The position numbers were made by a program, and so were the translations under genes. Below the pieces are notes generated by a model. It worked only from the letters and a program-made list of their open reading frames with translations. It did not search any database and had not been told where the DNA came from. A stretch of 64,000 nucleotides of DNA from Cognatilysobacter claricitrinus (GTDB lineage Bacteria > Pseudomonadota > Gammaproteobacteria > Xanthomonadales > Xanthomonadaceae): the NCBI RefSeq assembly GCF_045866565.1, contig NZ_BAAFZV010000001.1, positions 372,001 through 436,000 on the forward strand, in the 5' to 3' direction. Below, one piece after another: positions 33,852 to 42,927 of the stretch; within the stretch, counting starts at the first letter, position 1, and the number at the start of each line of letters is the position of its first letter.

Positions 33852-35653
33852 GCGGTTTCCCCTGGAATTCGAGCCGGTGCGTCGAGCATTTCGGGCAGTG
33901 TGAAATGGAACGTGGCGCCGCGGTCGGGTTCGGCTTCCGCCCAGACCTCGCCGTCGTGGCGCGCGACCACGCGCCGCACGCTGGCAAGGCCAATGCCCGT
34001 GCCCGGGTATTCGCTCGCCTTGTGCAGGCGCTGGAACACGCCGAACAGCTTGGACGCATAGGCCATGTCGAAACCGGCGCCATTGTCGCGCACGATGAAA
34101 TGGTGCGCGCCGTCGGATCGACGCTCATGTTCGACACGGATCACGGGTGGCGTGCGATGCCCGCTGTACTTCACCGCATTGCCGAGCAGGTTCTGCCACA
34201 CCTGCCGCATCATGTTTTCGTCGGCGATCACCACCGGCAGCGGTGCGATTTCCCACCGGATCGCCGGCGCGTCGGGCTTTTCGGCCGCGCGCGTGGCATC
34301 GAACATCGAACGCAGGTCGGCGATCAGTGATTGCAGGTCGACCGCCTGCAAACGGATCGCGTTGCGACCCAGGCGGCTGTAGACGAGAAGATCGTCGATC
34401 AGCGACCCCATGCGGTTCGCCGAGTCGGAAATCACCTTGAGGTAGTGACGCGACTTGTCGTCGGCCGCCGCGCCCAGATGGCGGTCGAGCTTGTCGGCGA
34501 AACCGGCGATGTGGCGCAGCGGCGCGCGCAGGTCGTGCGACACCGAATAGCTGAAAGCCTCGAGTTCGCGGTTGACCTCCGACACCTGCCCGACCTTGCC
34601 TTCGAGCTGGCGGTTGAGCTCGCGCACGCGCTCCTCGGCGGTCTTGTGCACCGTGAGGTCGCTGGCGGTCAGCAGCACACCGGGAACGCCGCCGCGCGTG
34701 GCCGTCATGCGCACCGCGTTGACCACCATGTAGCGCGTCTGGCCGTCGGTGGTGGTCTGGGTGAGCTCGAAATCCCACAGCTCGCGACCGCGCCCGGCGA
34801 CGTCGCGCAGGCGCTGCAGGAACACGGCGTCGCTCCACGCGCCGCCGCCGACATCGGTAAGCGCACGCCCGGCCACGTCGCGCGGGTCCAGGCCGTACAG
34901 CTCGCGGAACGCGTCGTTGGCGAGCACCAGCGCGAGGTCGGCGTCGACCAGCGCGATCGGTTCGCGCACCGACTGCAGGATCGCCTGTGCGCGTTCGGCC
35001 ACTTCGCGGCTGCTCTGTTCCTGCTCGATGCGTCGATCGGTTTCGCGCTTCCACAGCAGCGCGATCGCGACCAGCAGGATGAGCTGCGCGAGCGCGGCGC
35101 CCGCGCCGACCCACAACGTGCGTTCGCGCGCGTTCGTCGATGCGGCGTCGCGTTCGGCGGCGAGCCGCGTTTCCTCGGCGATGACCTGGTTGGCGAGTTC
35201 GCGGACGGGCGAACGCGTCGTCATTTCGCGCGCCATGGCCTGCAGCGCGCGCGGGTCGGCGGACCGGCCGATCCGCTCGGCGTAGGCCATGCGCTGTTCG
35301 ATGCGCTCGCGCAGCTGGCCGACGCGGACCTGCTGCGAGGGGTTGTCGCGCGTGATCGTCTGCAGCCGATCGAGGTCGTGCGGCGCGTTGGCGAGCGCAT
35401 TGGTGAGGCGTTGACGCACCAGCGGGGTGTCCGCGCCGACGACCAGCGCGAGCGCGGCGGATTCGGCGTCGCGCACGTCGGTGATCACGCTGCGGGCGGT
35501 GGCCTCGACCTGGTAGCTGTGGGCCAGCCAGCGCGCGGCGTCGTAGGCGGTGCGGTTCATCGCGCGCTGCACGAGGAACGGGGCGAGCACGATGACGGCG
35601 ATGCCGACGAGCACGAGCCAGGCGCGCAGGCCCGCCTGGGTCAGGAGGGGCAT
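33848..35653 (-). CDS. membrane sensor histidine kinase with PAS domain
   Basis: The 601-residue kinase has a transmembrane helix at about 10-28, a helical periplasmic region (30-180, CHASE3-like), a second transmembrane helix at about 183-201, a PAS domain (222-335) and a HisKA domain with His373 in SYSVSHDLRAPLRHIAGF. The HATPase_c domain has NLLGNAVKYSG, DNGAGFDM and GTGIGLASVRRVV. The kinase core is of the phytochrome type but there is no chromophore-binding GAF/PHY region. Start ATG at 35653; the open frame upstream lies opposite the TonB receptor and its terminator and is not coding. Signal unknown. Confidence 0.9.
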   Translation of the reverse strand: MPLLTQAGLRAWLVLVGIAVIVLAPFLVQRAMNRTAYDAARWLAHSYQVEATARSVITDVRDAESAALALVVGADTPLVRQRLTNALANAPHDLDRLQTITRDNPSQQVRVGQLRERIEQRMAYAERIGRSADPRALQAMAREMTTRSPVRELANQVIAEETRLAAERDAASTNARERTLWVGAGAALAQLILLVAIALLWKRETDRRIEQEQSSREVAERAQAILQSVREPIALVDADLALVLANDAFRELYGLDPRDVAGRALTDVGGGAWSDAVFLQRLRDVAGRGRELWDFELTQTTTDGQTRYMVVNAVRMTATRGGVPGVLLTASDLTVHKTAEERVRELNRQLEGKVGQVSEVNRELEAFSYSVSHDLRAPLRHIAGFADKLDRHLGAAADDKSRHYLKVISDSANRMGSLIDDLLVYSRLGRNAIRLQAVDLQSLIADLRSMFDATRAAEKPDAPAIRWEIAPLPVVIADENMMRQVWQNLLGNAVKYSGHRTPPVIRVEHERRSDGAHHFIVRDNGAGFDMAYASKLFGVFQRLHKASEYPGTGIGLASVRRVVARHDGEVWAEAEPDRGATFHFTLPEMLDAPARIPGETA

Positions 35654-35724
35654 GGGGGGCCACGAACGGGAGGTGGTCGGCGATGGTACCTGCCCGCCCA
35701 AGCGGCCGTGCGTGTCGCCGCCGT

Positions 35725-35757
35725 AAAAAAAAACGGCCGGTGGAAACCACCGGCCGT
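35725..35757 (-). terminator. intrinsic terminator of the TonB receptor gene
   Basis: ACGGCCGGTGG-AAA-CCACCGGCCGT is a perfect 11-bp stem. On the minus strand it is followed by a run of nine T, an ideal rho-independent terminator 25 bases after the receptor stop. It also insulates the downstream kinase operon. Confidence 0.92.
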
Positions 35758-35781
35758 CGGTACCGCAGGGAACGGGTCCCG

Positions 35782-38679
35782 TTAGAACTTGTACTGCAGG
35801 TCGAGGTACCAGAAGCGCCACGGCAGGTCGTAGGTGCCCGCGTCGTAGCCGTTCAGCGAACACGTCACGCAGATCGGCGCGTCCTTGCCGAACAGGTTGT
35901 TGACGCCGAACGTGAGCTTGAGGCCCTCGGCGCCGAACGCGCGGTTCCACTCGGCCTGGACGTCGTGGTACGTCGTCGCGCCGAGGTGGTTGAAGCCGGC
36001 GCTGGACGGGCAGCCCGAAGCCGGGGTCTTCGCCGCGTTCGCGCAGGCTTCCTCGACGTCGCTGATGTAGCGGATCGCCCAGTTGACGTTCCAGTCGCCC
36101 ATCTTCCAGCCGAGCTGGGTGTTGGCCTGCCACGACGGGATCGCGCTGTCGCTGACCTCGATGCCGACTTCCTGCTGCGTCTTGTTGCCATCCTTGTCGA
36201 CCGCACTGAAGCCGATCGTGTGGGTGGCCTGCAGCGAGACGCTCGGCGTGCCCCAGCTCATCTCGTGACCGACCCAGTTGGCCTTCAGGTCGATGCCGCT
36301 GGTGGTGATGGTGCCGAGGTTGTCGAGGAAGTCGGTCGGCGGGTTGAGGTTGCCGCCCGCGCCGCGGGTGAAGCCCGAGCACGCCGTGCCGGAGATCGAG
36401 CCGTCATAGCAGCCGTTGAGCAACGCCTGGATGTCCGGCGCCTGGATCGCGTCGGTGACCTTGTAGTGGAAGTAGCTGGACTCGAGGTCGAAGCGCGACG
36501 ACCAGTCGCTGGCGAACGCCGGCGACCACACGAAGCCGAGGTTGTAGTTCTTCGACTTCTCCGGCTGCAGGTCCGGATTACCGCCGGTGAAGGTGGTGAT
36601 CTGCGTGTTGGCCTGCTCGAACGACGTCGACACGCCCGCGGCATTACACGCCGCGCGGTACTGCGGGTCGCCGCCCGGATTGCCGGTCGGGCCGCAGGGG
36701 TCGACCAGCGTCGCGCCGAACTGGGTCAGGCCGTACAGCTCGCCGAGGTTCGGTGCGCGGAAGCCTTCCGAGTAGGTGCCACGGACGACGAGGTCCTTGA
36801 TCGGCTGCCACTTGAAGCCGACCTTGCCGGTGGTTGCGCCGCCAAAGGTCGAGTAGTCCGAGTAGCGCAGCGCGAAGTCGGTGCTGAACACCTCGGCCCA
36901 CGGCACCTGCAACTCGCCGTAGATCTCGTTGACGGTGTACGACGCCGACACCGGCGCGGCGAACGAGTCCTGCGACTCGCCGCTCTGGCGCAGCGGATCG
37001 GGGTTGAACTCGCCGTCGTACTTGCGATGCTCGGCGCCGACCGCGAAGCCCGCGTGGCGGTCGCCGATCTGCCACAGGTCGCCGGTGACGTTCGCGCTCA
37101 GCAGGTCGAGAACCTGCTTGCTCGAATCGCGCTGGTCGGTGGTGATGTAGTCGAGCATGGCCTGCGTCATCGGACGCGTCTGGCCACCGAACAGGTCGAG
37201 CGGCACGCAGCCCGGCACGGCGGCGCAGATGTTCACGTCACCCAGTGCGAGCTTGAGCTTGGCGACGTTGAAGCCGTTGAGGAACTGCTGCTCGGCCTTG
37301 TTCTCCGAGTGCGCGTAGTCGACGTTCCAGTCGAAGTTGTGCTCGCCCGCCTGGAACGCGCCTTCGAAGCCGAGGCCCACATACCAGGTGTCGACGTCCT
37401 GGCGGAACATGCGCGGCCCGAGCTCGAGCGGACGCTTGGTCACCCACCCGAAGTTGGTCGCCGGATCCAGCGTGATGCCGGTGGGGTTGTACGGGTTGTT
37501 GGCCGCGATGCTGATGGTGTCGGCGATGCCGCCGGTACCCGCGAACGGGCCGACGAAGATCGGCTCGGGCGCCGCCTGGTTCTCGGAAACGCGGTTGTTG
37601 TAGAGCGCCTTGGCATGGAACGACAGCGAGTCGTTGATGTCGTAGCGCGCACTACCGAACAGCGACTTGCGCTTGGACGGCGTCAGGATCAGGTTGTACG
37701 GCGCGAAGTTGAAGCGGTCCGCACTGCTGAAGTTGTGGTACGTGCCCGGCGCGGTGGTCGGGTTGCCTGCGTTGTAGTTCGGCAGCGCACCACCGTTGAG
37801 CGTGATGTCGAACCAGTCGTTGCCCTGCGGATCGCAGAAGCCCGGCGTGCCCGGCGTCGCGATGCGCGGATCGCAGAAGGTGTAGCGACCCTGCGGAACG
37901 GCCGAGCTGCCGGCGCCGAGGCCCGCGCCCGGAACCGGGAACGAGGACTGGTCCCACTCCGCGGAGCTGATGCCCTTCTGCTCGACATACGCCGCGCTCA
38001 GCACGCCGGTGAAGTTGTCGCTGCTGCCGCCGACGGTGATGTCGGCTTCGGTGTCATCGCCGCCGTGGCCGTAGCTGCCGGCCTTCACGTGGACCATCGC
38101 GCCGTCGAACTTCTTCTTGGTGATGATGTTCACGACGCCCGCGATCGCGTCGGAGCCGTAGATCGCCGAGGCGCCGTCTTCCAGCACTTCGATGCGTTCG
38201 ACGATGGCGAGCGGGATGGTGTTGAGGTCGGCCGAGCCGCTCACGCCGGACGCGGAGGACTCGTTGACCCAACGGATGCCGTCGACGAGCACCAGCACGC
38301 GCTGGCTGCCGAGATTGCGCAGGTCGACCTGCGCCGAGCCGGCGCCGATGCCGCCGCCGCTGGCCGGGTAGCCGAAGTTGCCCGACGAGTTGAACTTGGC
38401 GTTCAGCGCCTTGCCGCTGGCGGTGAGCGTCTGCAGGAAGTCACCGATCGAGGTGGCGCCGCTCTGGTCGATCTGCTGGCGCGTGATGACCGCGACCGGC
38501 TGGCTGGTCACCTTCTCGGTCTGGCGGATGCGCGAGCCGGTCACCGTGACCGAATCGAGCTGCTGGGCCTTGTCGGCCGGGGTCGGCGCGGGGGTCTGGG
38601 CGGCGGCTAGGCCGGGCAGCGCGACGAGCATGGACAGCTGGATGGCTTTCGCCAGGGAGTGACGCCGCAACGCTTTCAT
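35782..38679 (-). CDS. TonB-dependent outer-membrane receptor
   Basis: The 965-residue receptor has a signal peptide ending AAAQ (about residue 28) and a TonB-box-like LDSVTVTGS. The plug domain (about 55-190) contains VAVITRQQIDQSG, RVLVLVDGIRWV and ASAIYGSDAIAGVVNIITKK; a 22-strand barrel ends in Phe (YLDLQYKF), the outer-membrane sorting signature. It imports a large nutrient using TonB energy; the ligand (iron chelate, peptide, glycan) cannot be told. The start is the Met before KALRRHSLAKAI, with GAGAGA upstream. No inner-membrane transporter is linked. Confidence 0.93.
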   Translation of the reverse strand: MKALRRHSLAKAIQLSMLVALPGLAAAQTPAPTPADKAQQLDSVTVTGSRIRQTEKVTSQPVAVITRQQIDQSGATSIGDFLQTLTASGKALNAKFNSSGNFGYPASGGGIGAGSAQVDLRNLGSQRVLVLVDGIRWVNESSASGVSGSADLNTIPLAIVERIEVLEDGASAIYGSDAIAGVVNIITKKKFDGAMVHVKAGSYGHGGDDTEADITVGGSSDNFTGVLSAAYVEQKGISSAEWDQSSFPVPGAGLGAGSSAVPQGRYTFCDPRIATPGTPGFCDPQGNDWFDITLNGGALPNYNAGNPTTAPGTYHNFSSADRFNFAPYNLILTPSKRKSLFGSARYDINDSLSFHAKALYNNRVSENQAAPEPIFVGPFAGTGGIADTISIAANNPYNPTGITLDPATNFGWVTKRPLELGPRMFRQDVDTWYVGLGFEGAFQAGEHNFDWNVDYAHSENKAEQQFLNGFNVAKLKLALGDVNICAAVPGCVPLDLFGGQTRPMTQAMLDYITTDQRDSSKQVLDLLSANVTGDLWQIGDRHAGFAVGAEHRKYDGEFNPDPLRQSGESQDSFAAPVSASYTVNEIYGELQVPWAEVFSTDFALRYSDYSTFGGATTGKVGFKWQPIKDLVVRGTYSEGFRAPNLGELYGLTQFGATLVDPCGPTGNPGGDPQYRAACNAAGVSTSFEQANTQITTFTGGNPDLQPEKSKNYNLGFVWSPAFASDWSSRFDLESSYFHYKVTDAIQAPDIQALLNGCYDGSISGTACSGFTRGAGGNLNPPTDFLDNLGTITTSGIDLKANWVGHEMSWGTPSVSLQATHTIGFSAVDKDGNKTQQEVGIEVSDSAIPSWQANTQLGWKMGDWNVNWAIRYISDVEEACANAAKTPASGCPSSAGFNHLGATTYHDVQAEWNRAFGAEGLKLTFGVNNLFGKDAPICVTCSLNGYDAGTYDLPWRFWYLDLQYKF

Positions 38680-39105
38680 CGATCTCTCTCTCCGTAAGAA
38701 ATGCACAAAGCAGGGCCCCGCCGCATTCGTTGATGCGACGTCACGTGCTTGTAAAGGTTTCGTGAACCTGCGACAAGCGCCGAAGTTCAGGATCGGCCTG
38801 TCGCGCCGATAAGCGGTGCAGTTCACGAGGGCGATTGGCGCTTCGTCACACCGGTGGCCGGACACGGTTTCGATGCGCGTTTTGCGTGTGTCCGGCGCTG
38901 CGGCATGCGTGCAGTCGGCGGCACTACCGTGCGGTCGCGTCCCGCGGTCATTCGCTCGATACGCTCGTCGGTTCTCCGTCGCACAAAGCGTCCCGCGCGA
39001 CAGGTCGACGCGTCGCCCGCCGCCGCCTGCGACACCGAACCGACGCTCGCGTTACGTGAAGCCGATGCGCACGGCCGATTCAGCGTGCATCGCTATAGTC
39101 CGCCG
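38680..39105. other. 426-base divergent intergenic region without a gene
   Basis: This stretch separates the TonB receptor (minus) from the lytic transglycosylase (plus). Short frames in it have no ribosome-binding sites or conserved features. On the minus strand a TTTACA at 38755-38750 could be a -35 box for the receptor, without a convincing -10. On the plus strand TATAGT at 39094-39099 ends six bases before the transglycosylase ATG, allowing a leaderless start, but no good -35 is seen. No tRNA or clear hairpin was found. Confidence 0.5.
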
Positions 39106-41190
39106 ATGCGTCGCCTCCCCCTGCTGCCGTTATCGTCGATTCTCGCCCTCGTGCTCGCCGGCACCCTGCCTGCGTGCGCGCAGATGCCGCCGCCGGATGC
39201 CAAAGCCGCCGGCCCGGCCACGCCCGTCGCGGCGGTGGCGGCGGTGCTGCCCGCGGCGCGACTGGATCCACAGCTCGCGCGCGTGCGCGAAGCGCTCGCC
39301 GCCGCGGAAGCCGGCACGTTCGACGCCGCGGCCTATTCGGACCTCGTGCGGCATCCGCTTTACGGCTGGATCGAGTACGCGACGTTGCGACGCGACCTCG
39401 CGTCGCTGGACCGCGCACGCGCCGACAGCTTCCTGAGCCGCTATGGCGGTCAGGCGGCGGGCGAAACCTTCCGCGCCGCATGGCTCGCGGAAGCGACGCG
39501 TCGTCAGGACTGGGCCGCGGTCGACGCCGCGTGGAAACCGACGATCAAGGATGTCGGGTTGCGGTGCAGCGCACTGCAGGCGCAGGCCGCGCTGGGTCGC
39601 ACCACGCCGGACTGGACGCAACAGGCGCAGACGATCTGGCGCGAAGGCGCCGAGTCGCTGCCGTCGCAATGCGACCCGGTGTTCAGCGCACTCGACGCAC
39701 GCGGCGGCCTGACGCCCGAGCTGCGCTGGGAACGTCTGGAAAAAGCCGCCGAGGCCTGGCAACCCGCAGTGATGCGCACTGCCGCGCGCGGGCTGCCGGC
39801 TGACCAGGCCGCGCTCGGCAACGATTACGCATCGTTCGTCGAAGCGCTCAACGACCGCGCATTGCAGTGGCCCAAGACTGAGCGCAGCCGGCGCATCGCG
39901 TCGTATGGGCTCGCGCGCTACGCGAAGTCGGTGCCGCAGGACGCGCAGGCGCAGCTCGACAAGTTCGGGCCGACGCTGGGCTTCACCGAGGTCGAGCGCG
40001 GTCGCGTGCTGTACCAGGCGGCGCTGTGGACCGCGTCGTCGTATGAGCCCGGCGCCGCGCAGAAGCTCGCCGCCGTGCCGGCGTCGGCTTACGACGACCG
40101 CCTGCGCGAATGGCGCGCGCGCGAAGCGATCGCGCGCTCGGACTGGGCGGGTGCGCTCGCGGCGATCCGCAGCATGACGGGTAAGCAGCGCGACGATTCG
40201 CGCTGGCAGTACTTCGAAGCACGCCTGTCCGAACTGCAGGGCGACCGCGCCACCGCGCAGCGCCTGTACCGCGCCGCCGCGGCGAAGCCGGAATTCCACG
40301 GCTTCCTCGCGGCCGACCGCATCGGCCAGGCGTACACGCTGTGTCCGTGGATTCCCGGCGATTCGCCGTCGACGCGTACCGCGGTGTCGGCCGATCCCGC
40401 GTTGCAACGCGCGTTCGCGTTGTGGGACATCGACCGGCCCGGCTGGGCGACGGCGGAATGGAATGACGCACTCACGCGCTTCGATGCGTCCCAGCGCATC
40501 ACCGCGGTCGAACTCGCGCAGCAACACGGCTGGTTCGATCGCGCGGTGTTCTCGCTCGGCAAGCCGGATCCGGAAGAGCTGCGCCTGTACACGTTGCGCT
40601 TCCCGATCCACCACGAAGCGACGATCCGTCGCGAAGCGCAGAAGAACGGCCTCGATCCCGCGTGGGTCGCCGCCGAGATCCGTGCCGAGAGCGTGTTCAA
40701 TCCGAAGGCGCGCTCGGGTGCGAATGCGATCGGGCTGATGCAGCTCATCCCGTCGACCGGCGCCGCCACCGCGGCGCGCGTCGGCATGCCGTGGGGCGGC
40801 GAGTCCAGCCTGTACGACCCGGACACGTCGATCATCCTCGGCAGCGCCTACCTGCGACAGCTGCTCGACGGCTACGGCGAAGGCAAGCCGTACTACACGC
40901 TCGCCGGCTACAACGCCGGGCCGGCGCCGCTCGCGCGCTGGAAGTCGCAGCGCCCCGGCATGGATCCGGATTTCTGGATCGAGACCATCACCTACAAGGA
41001 AACGCGCGACTACGTGGCGCGCGTGCTCGCCTTCAGCGTGCTCTACGACTGGCGCATGACCGGCGACGCACTGCGCATCAGCGACCGCCTGCGCGGCAAC
41101 TTCGGCGGCCAGCGCACGTCGTTCTCGTGTCCGCTGGCGACCACGCCGCCGGCACCGCAGGCGCTACCGCCGAAATCGCGTCGCGGCTGA
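39106..41190 (+). CDS. slt: soluble lytic murein transglycosylase (Slt70-like)
   Basis: The 694-residue periplasmic enzyme cleaves peptidoglycan between MurNAc and GlcNAc with formation of anhydro-MurNAc. A signal peptide ends near ACAQ (residues 22-26; a lipobox reading LPAC is possible but has Pro at -2). A long alpha-superhelical U-domain (about 60-470) precedes the C-terminal SLT domain. Catalytic Glu528 lies in EIRAESVFNPKARS, followed by GLMQLIPSTG and YTLAGYNAGPAP. Length is slightly above E. coli Slt70. It takes part in wall turnover and recycling. Confidence 0.92.
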   Translation: MRRLPLLPLSSILALVLAGTLPACAQMPPPDAKAAGPATPVAAVAAVLPAARLDPQLARVREALAAAEAGTFDAAAYSDLVRHPLYGWIEYATLRRDLASLDRARADSFLSRYGGQAAGETFRAAWLAEATRRQDWAAVDAAWKPTIKDVGLRCSALQAQAALGRTTPDWTQQAQTIWREGAESLPSQCDPVFSALDARGGLTPELRWERLEKAAEAWQPAVMRTAARGLPADQAALGNDYASFVEALNDRALQWPKTERSRRIASYGLARYAKSVPQDAQAQLDKFGPTLGFTEVERGRVLYQAALWTASSYEPGAAQKLAAVPASAYDDRLREWRAREAIARSDWAGALAAIRSMTGKQRDDSRWQYFEARLSELQGDRATAQRLYRAAAAKPEFHGFLAADRIGQAYTLCPWIPGDSPSTRTAVSADPALQRAFALWDIDRPGWATAEWNDALTRFDASQRITAVELAQQHGWFDRAVFSLGKPDPEELRLYTLRFPIHHEATIRREAQKNGLDPAWVAAEIRAESVFNPKARSGANAIGLMQLIPSTGAATAARVGMPWGGESSLYDPDTSIILGSAYLRQLLDGYGEGKPYYTLAGYNAGPAPLARWKSQRPGMDPDFWIETITYKETRDYVARVLAFSVLYDWRMTGDALRISDRLRGNFGGQRTSFSCPLATTPPAPQALPPKSRRG

Positions 41191-41226
41191 GGCATCCTTG
41201 GCGCTCCCGCATGCACGGAGAACGCC

Positions 41227-41601
41227 ATGGGACTGCTCGACACCCTGATGGGCCACGCCGGCGAGAAGGACATCGCCGACCTGCAGGACGAATTCGGACC
41301 GCTGCTCGCAAGCGGTGAGGCATTGCAGCGCGCGTTCGGCTTCGTGCGCGATCTCATCGTGTTCACCGATCGGCGCATGGTCATCGTCGACAAGCAGGGC
41401 ATGACCGGCAAGAAGACGCGCTACCTGAGCATTCCGTACCGCGCGATCGTGATGTATTCGGTCGAGACCGCCGGGCATTTCGATCTCGACAGCGACCTGT
41501 CGATCTGGGTCTCCGGGCAAGCCGAGCCGATCACGCGCGCACTGGGCCGCGGCACCGGTGCGCGCGACATCGTCGCGATCCTCGCGCAGGCCACGCGCTG
41601 A
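41227..41601 (+). CDS. bacterial PH-domain protein
   Basis: A 124-residue cytosolic protein, nearly all a bacterial pleckstrin-homology domain: LIVFTDRRMVIVDKQGMTGKKTRYLSI and YRAIVMYSVETAGHFDLDSDL form the beta-sandwich, with a C-terminal helix. ATG follows GGAGAA. It stands between the lytic transglycosylase and cca, three bases before the latter, so it is probably co-transcribed with cca. The function of such stand-alone domains is unknown. Confidence 0.85.
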   Translation: MGLLDTLMGHAGEKDIADLQDEFGPLLASGEALQRAFGFVRDLIVFTDRRMVIVDKQGMTGKKTRYLSIPYRAIVMYSVETAGHFDLDSDLSIWVSGQAEPITRALGRGTGARDIVAILAQATR

Positions 41602-41603
41602 GC

Positions 41604-42848
41604 ATGAAGGTCTACCTCGTCGGCGGCGCGGTGCGCGATCCGTTGCTGGGTGCGACGCCCGGCGACCGCGACTTCGTCGTCGTCGGCGCGACGCCACAAC
41701 AGATGCTCGACGCCGGCTACAAGCCGGTCGGTCGCGATTTCCCGGTGTTTCTGCATCCCAAGACCGGCGAGGAGTACGCGCTCGCGCGCACCGAACGCAA
41801 GAGCGGCCGCGGCTATCGCGGCTTCGTCGTCGACGCCGATCCGTCGGTGACGCTGGAAGAGGATCTGCAGCGACGCGACTTCACCATCAATGCGATCGCG
41901 CGCGAGATCCGCGACGACGGCAGCGAAGGCGACATCGTCGACCCGATCGGCGGCGTGCGCGACCTGGAAGGCCGCGTGCTCCGCCACGTCGGCGACGCGT
42001 TCGTCGAAGACCCGCTGCGCGTGCTGCGCGCGGCGCGTTTCATGGCGCGACTTGCGCCGCTGGGCTTCACCGTCGCGCCGGAAACCATGGAGTTGATGCG
42101 GCGCATGGCCGCGTCCGGCGAACTCGCCGACCTCACGCCCGAACGCGTGTGGCAGGAGTTGCGGCGCTCCGTCGCCAGCGCGAAACCGTCCGCATTCGTG
42201 CGCACGTTGCATGACGCCGGCGCGCTGGGCGCGATCCTGCCGGAAGTCGAAGCGTTGTACGGCGTGCCGCAACGCGCGGAATACCATCCCGAAGTCGACA
42301 CCGGCGTGCACGTCGAAATGGTCTGCGACATGGCGGCGATGCTCGCGCCCGGCGACGATGTCATCGGTTTCGCCGCGTTGACGCATGACCTCGGCAAGGC
42401 GCTAACGCCCGACGACGTGCTGCCGAAACACATCGGCCACGAGCACGCCGGCGTTGCGCCGCTGCGCGCGCTGTGCGATCGCCTGAAAGTGCCGACCGCG
42501 CACCGCCAGCTCGCGACGTTGGTGTGCCGCGAACACCTCAACGTGCACCGCTTCGACGACCTGCGCGCCAGCACTGTGCACGACCTGCTGCAACGCTGCG
42601 ACGGTTTCCGCAATCCGCAACGCATCACGCAACTCGCGATCGCCTGCGAAGCCGACAAGCGCGGCCGCCTCGGCCTCGAGGACGAACCCTATCCGCAGCG
42701 CGACGCGCTGATCCACGCGCTCGACGCCGCACGCGGCGTGCGTGCCGATGCGTTGGCGAGTGAAGGCCTTGAAGGCCCGGCACTCGGCGAGGCACTGCGG
42801 CGCGAACGCATCCGTGCGATCGCGCAGGCGACGGGCAAGAAGCCATGA
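41604..42848 (+). CDS. cca: CCA-adding tRNA nucleotidyltransferase with HD domain
   Basis: The 414-residue enzyme adds or repairs the 3' CCA of tRNAs without template. The class II nucleotidyltransferase head has GGAVRDPLLGATPGDRDFVVVG, whose Asp pair binds metal, then RRDFTINAIA and DPLRVLRAARFMARL. The C-terminal HD domain (FAALTHDLGKALTP, with EHAGVAPLRALCDR after it) supplies the 2',3'-cyclic phosphodiesterase/phosphatase activity of gammaproteobacterial multifunctional CCA proteins. Length equals E. coli Cca. Confidence 0.96.
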   Translation: MKVYLVGGAVRDPLLGATPGDRDFVVVGATPQQMLDAGYKPVGRDFPVFLHPKTGEEYALARTERKSGRGYRGFVVDADPSVTLEEDLQRRDFTINAIAREIRDDGSEGDIVDPIGGVRDLEGRVLRHVGDAFVEDPLRVLRAARFMARLAPLGFTVAPETMELMRRMAASGELADLTPERVWQELRRSVASAKPSAFVRTLHDAGALGAILPEVEALYGVPQRAEYHPEVDTGVHVEMVCDMAAMLAPGDDVIGFAALTHDLGKALTPDDVLPKHIGHEHAGVAPLRALCDRLKVPTAHRQLATLVCREHLNVHRFDDLRASTVHDLLQRCDGFRNPQRITQLAIACEADKRGRLGLEDEPYPQRDALIHALDAARGVRADALASEGLEGPALGEALRRERIRAIAQATGKKP

Positions 42849-42884
42849 CGCGTGGGTCGCGCCGCATTGAATCGCCGCGAAACG

Positions 42885-42910
42885 AAAACGGGCGGCCGAA
42901 GCCGCCCGTT
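42885..42910. terminator. bidirectional terminator between cca and the second TonB receptor
   Basis: AACGGGCGGC-CGAA-GCCGCCCGTT is a perfect 10-bp stem with a tetraloop; AAAA precedes it, giving a TTTT run for the minus-strand transcript. Confidence 0.8.
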
Positions 42911-42927
42911 CCGACGACGGCCCGTAC

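Noticed and set aside
34125..35750. 541-codon minus-strand frame overlapping the kinase
   Set aside because: Arg/Ala/His shadow in another frame of the kinase gene.
35654..36382. N-terminal extension of the sensor kinase into the TonB receptor region
   Set aside because: The frame is antisense-like there and interrupted in function by a strong terminator; ATG 35653 yields a normal membrane sensor N-terminus.
35683..38610. 975-codon plus-strand frame opposite the first TonB receptor
   Set aside because: Antisense of a receptor with signal peptide, plug and barrel end; it also runs through the receptor's terminator.
38816..39436. Short frames on both strands in the region upstream of slt
   Set aside because: No ribosome-binding sites, signal peptides or motifs; composition like neighbouring shadows.
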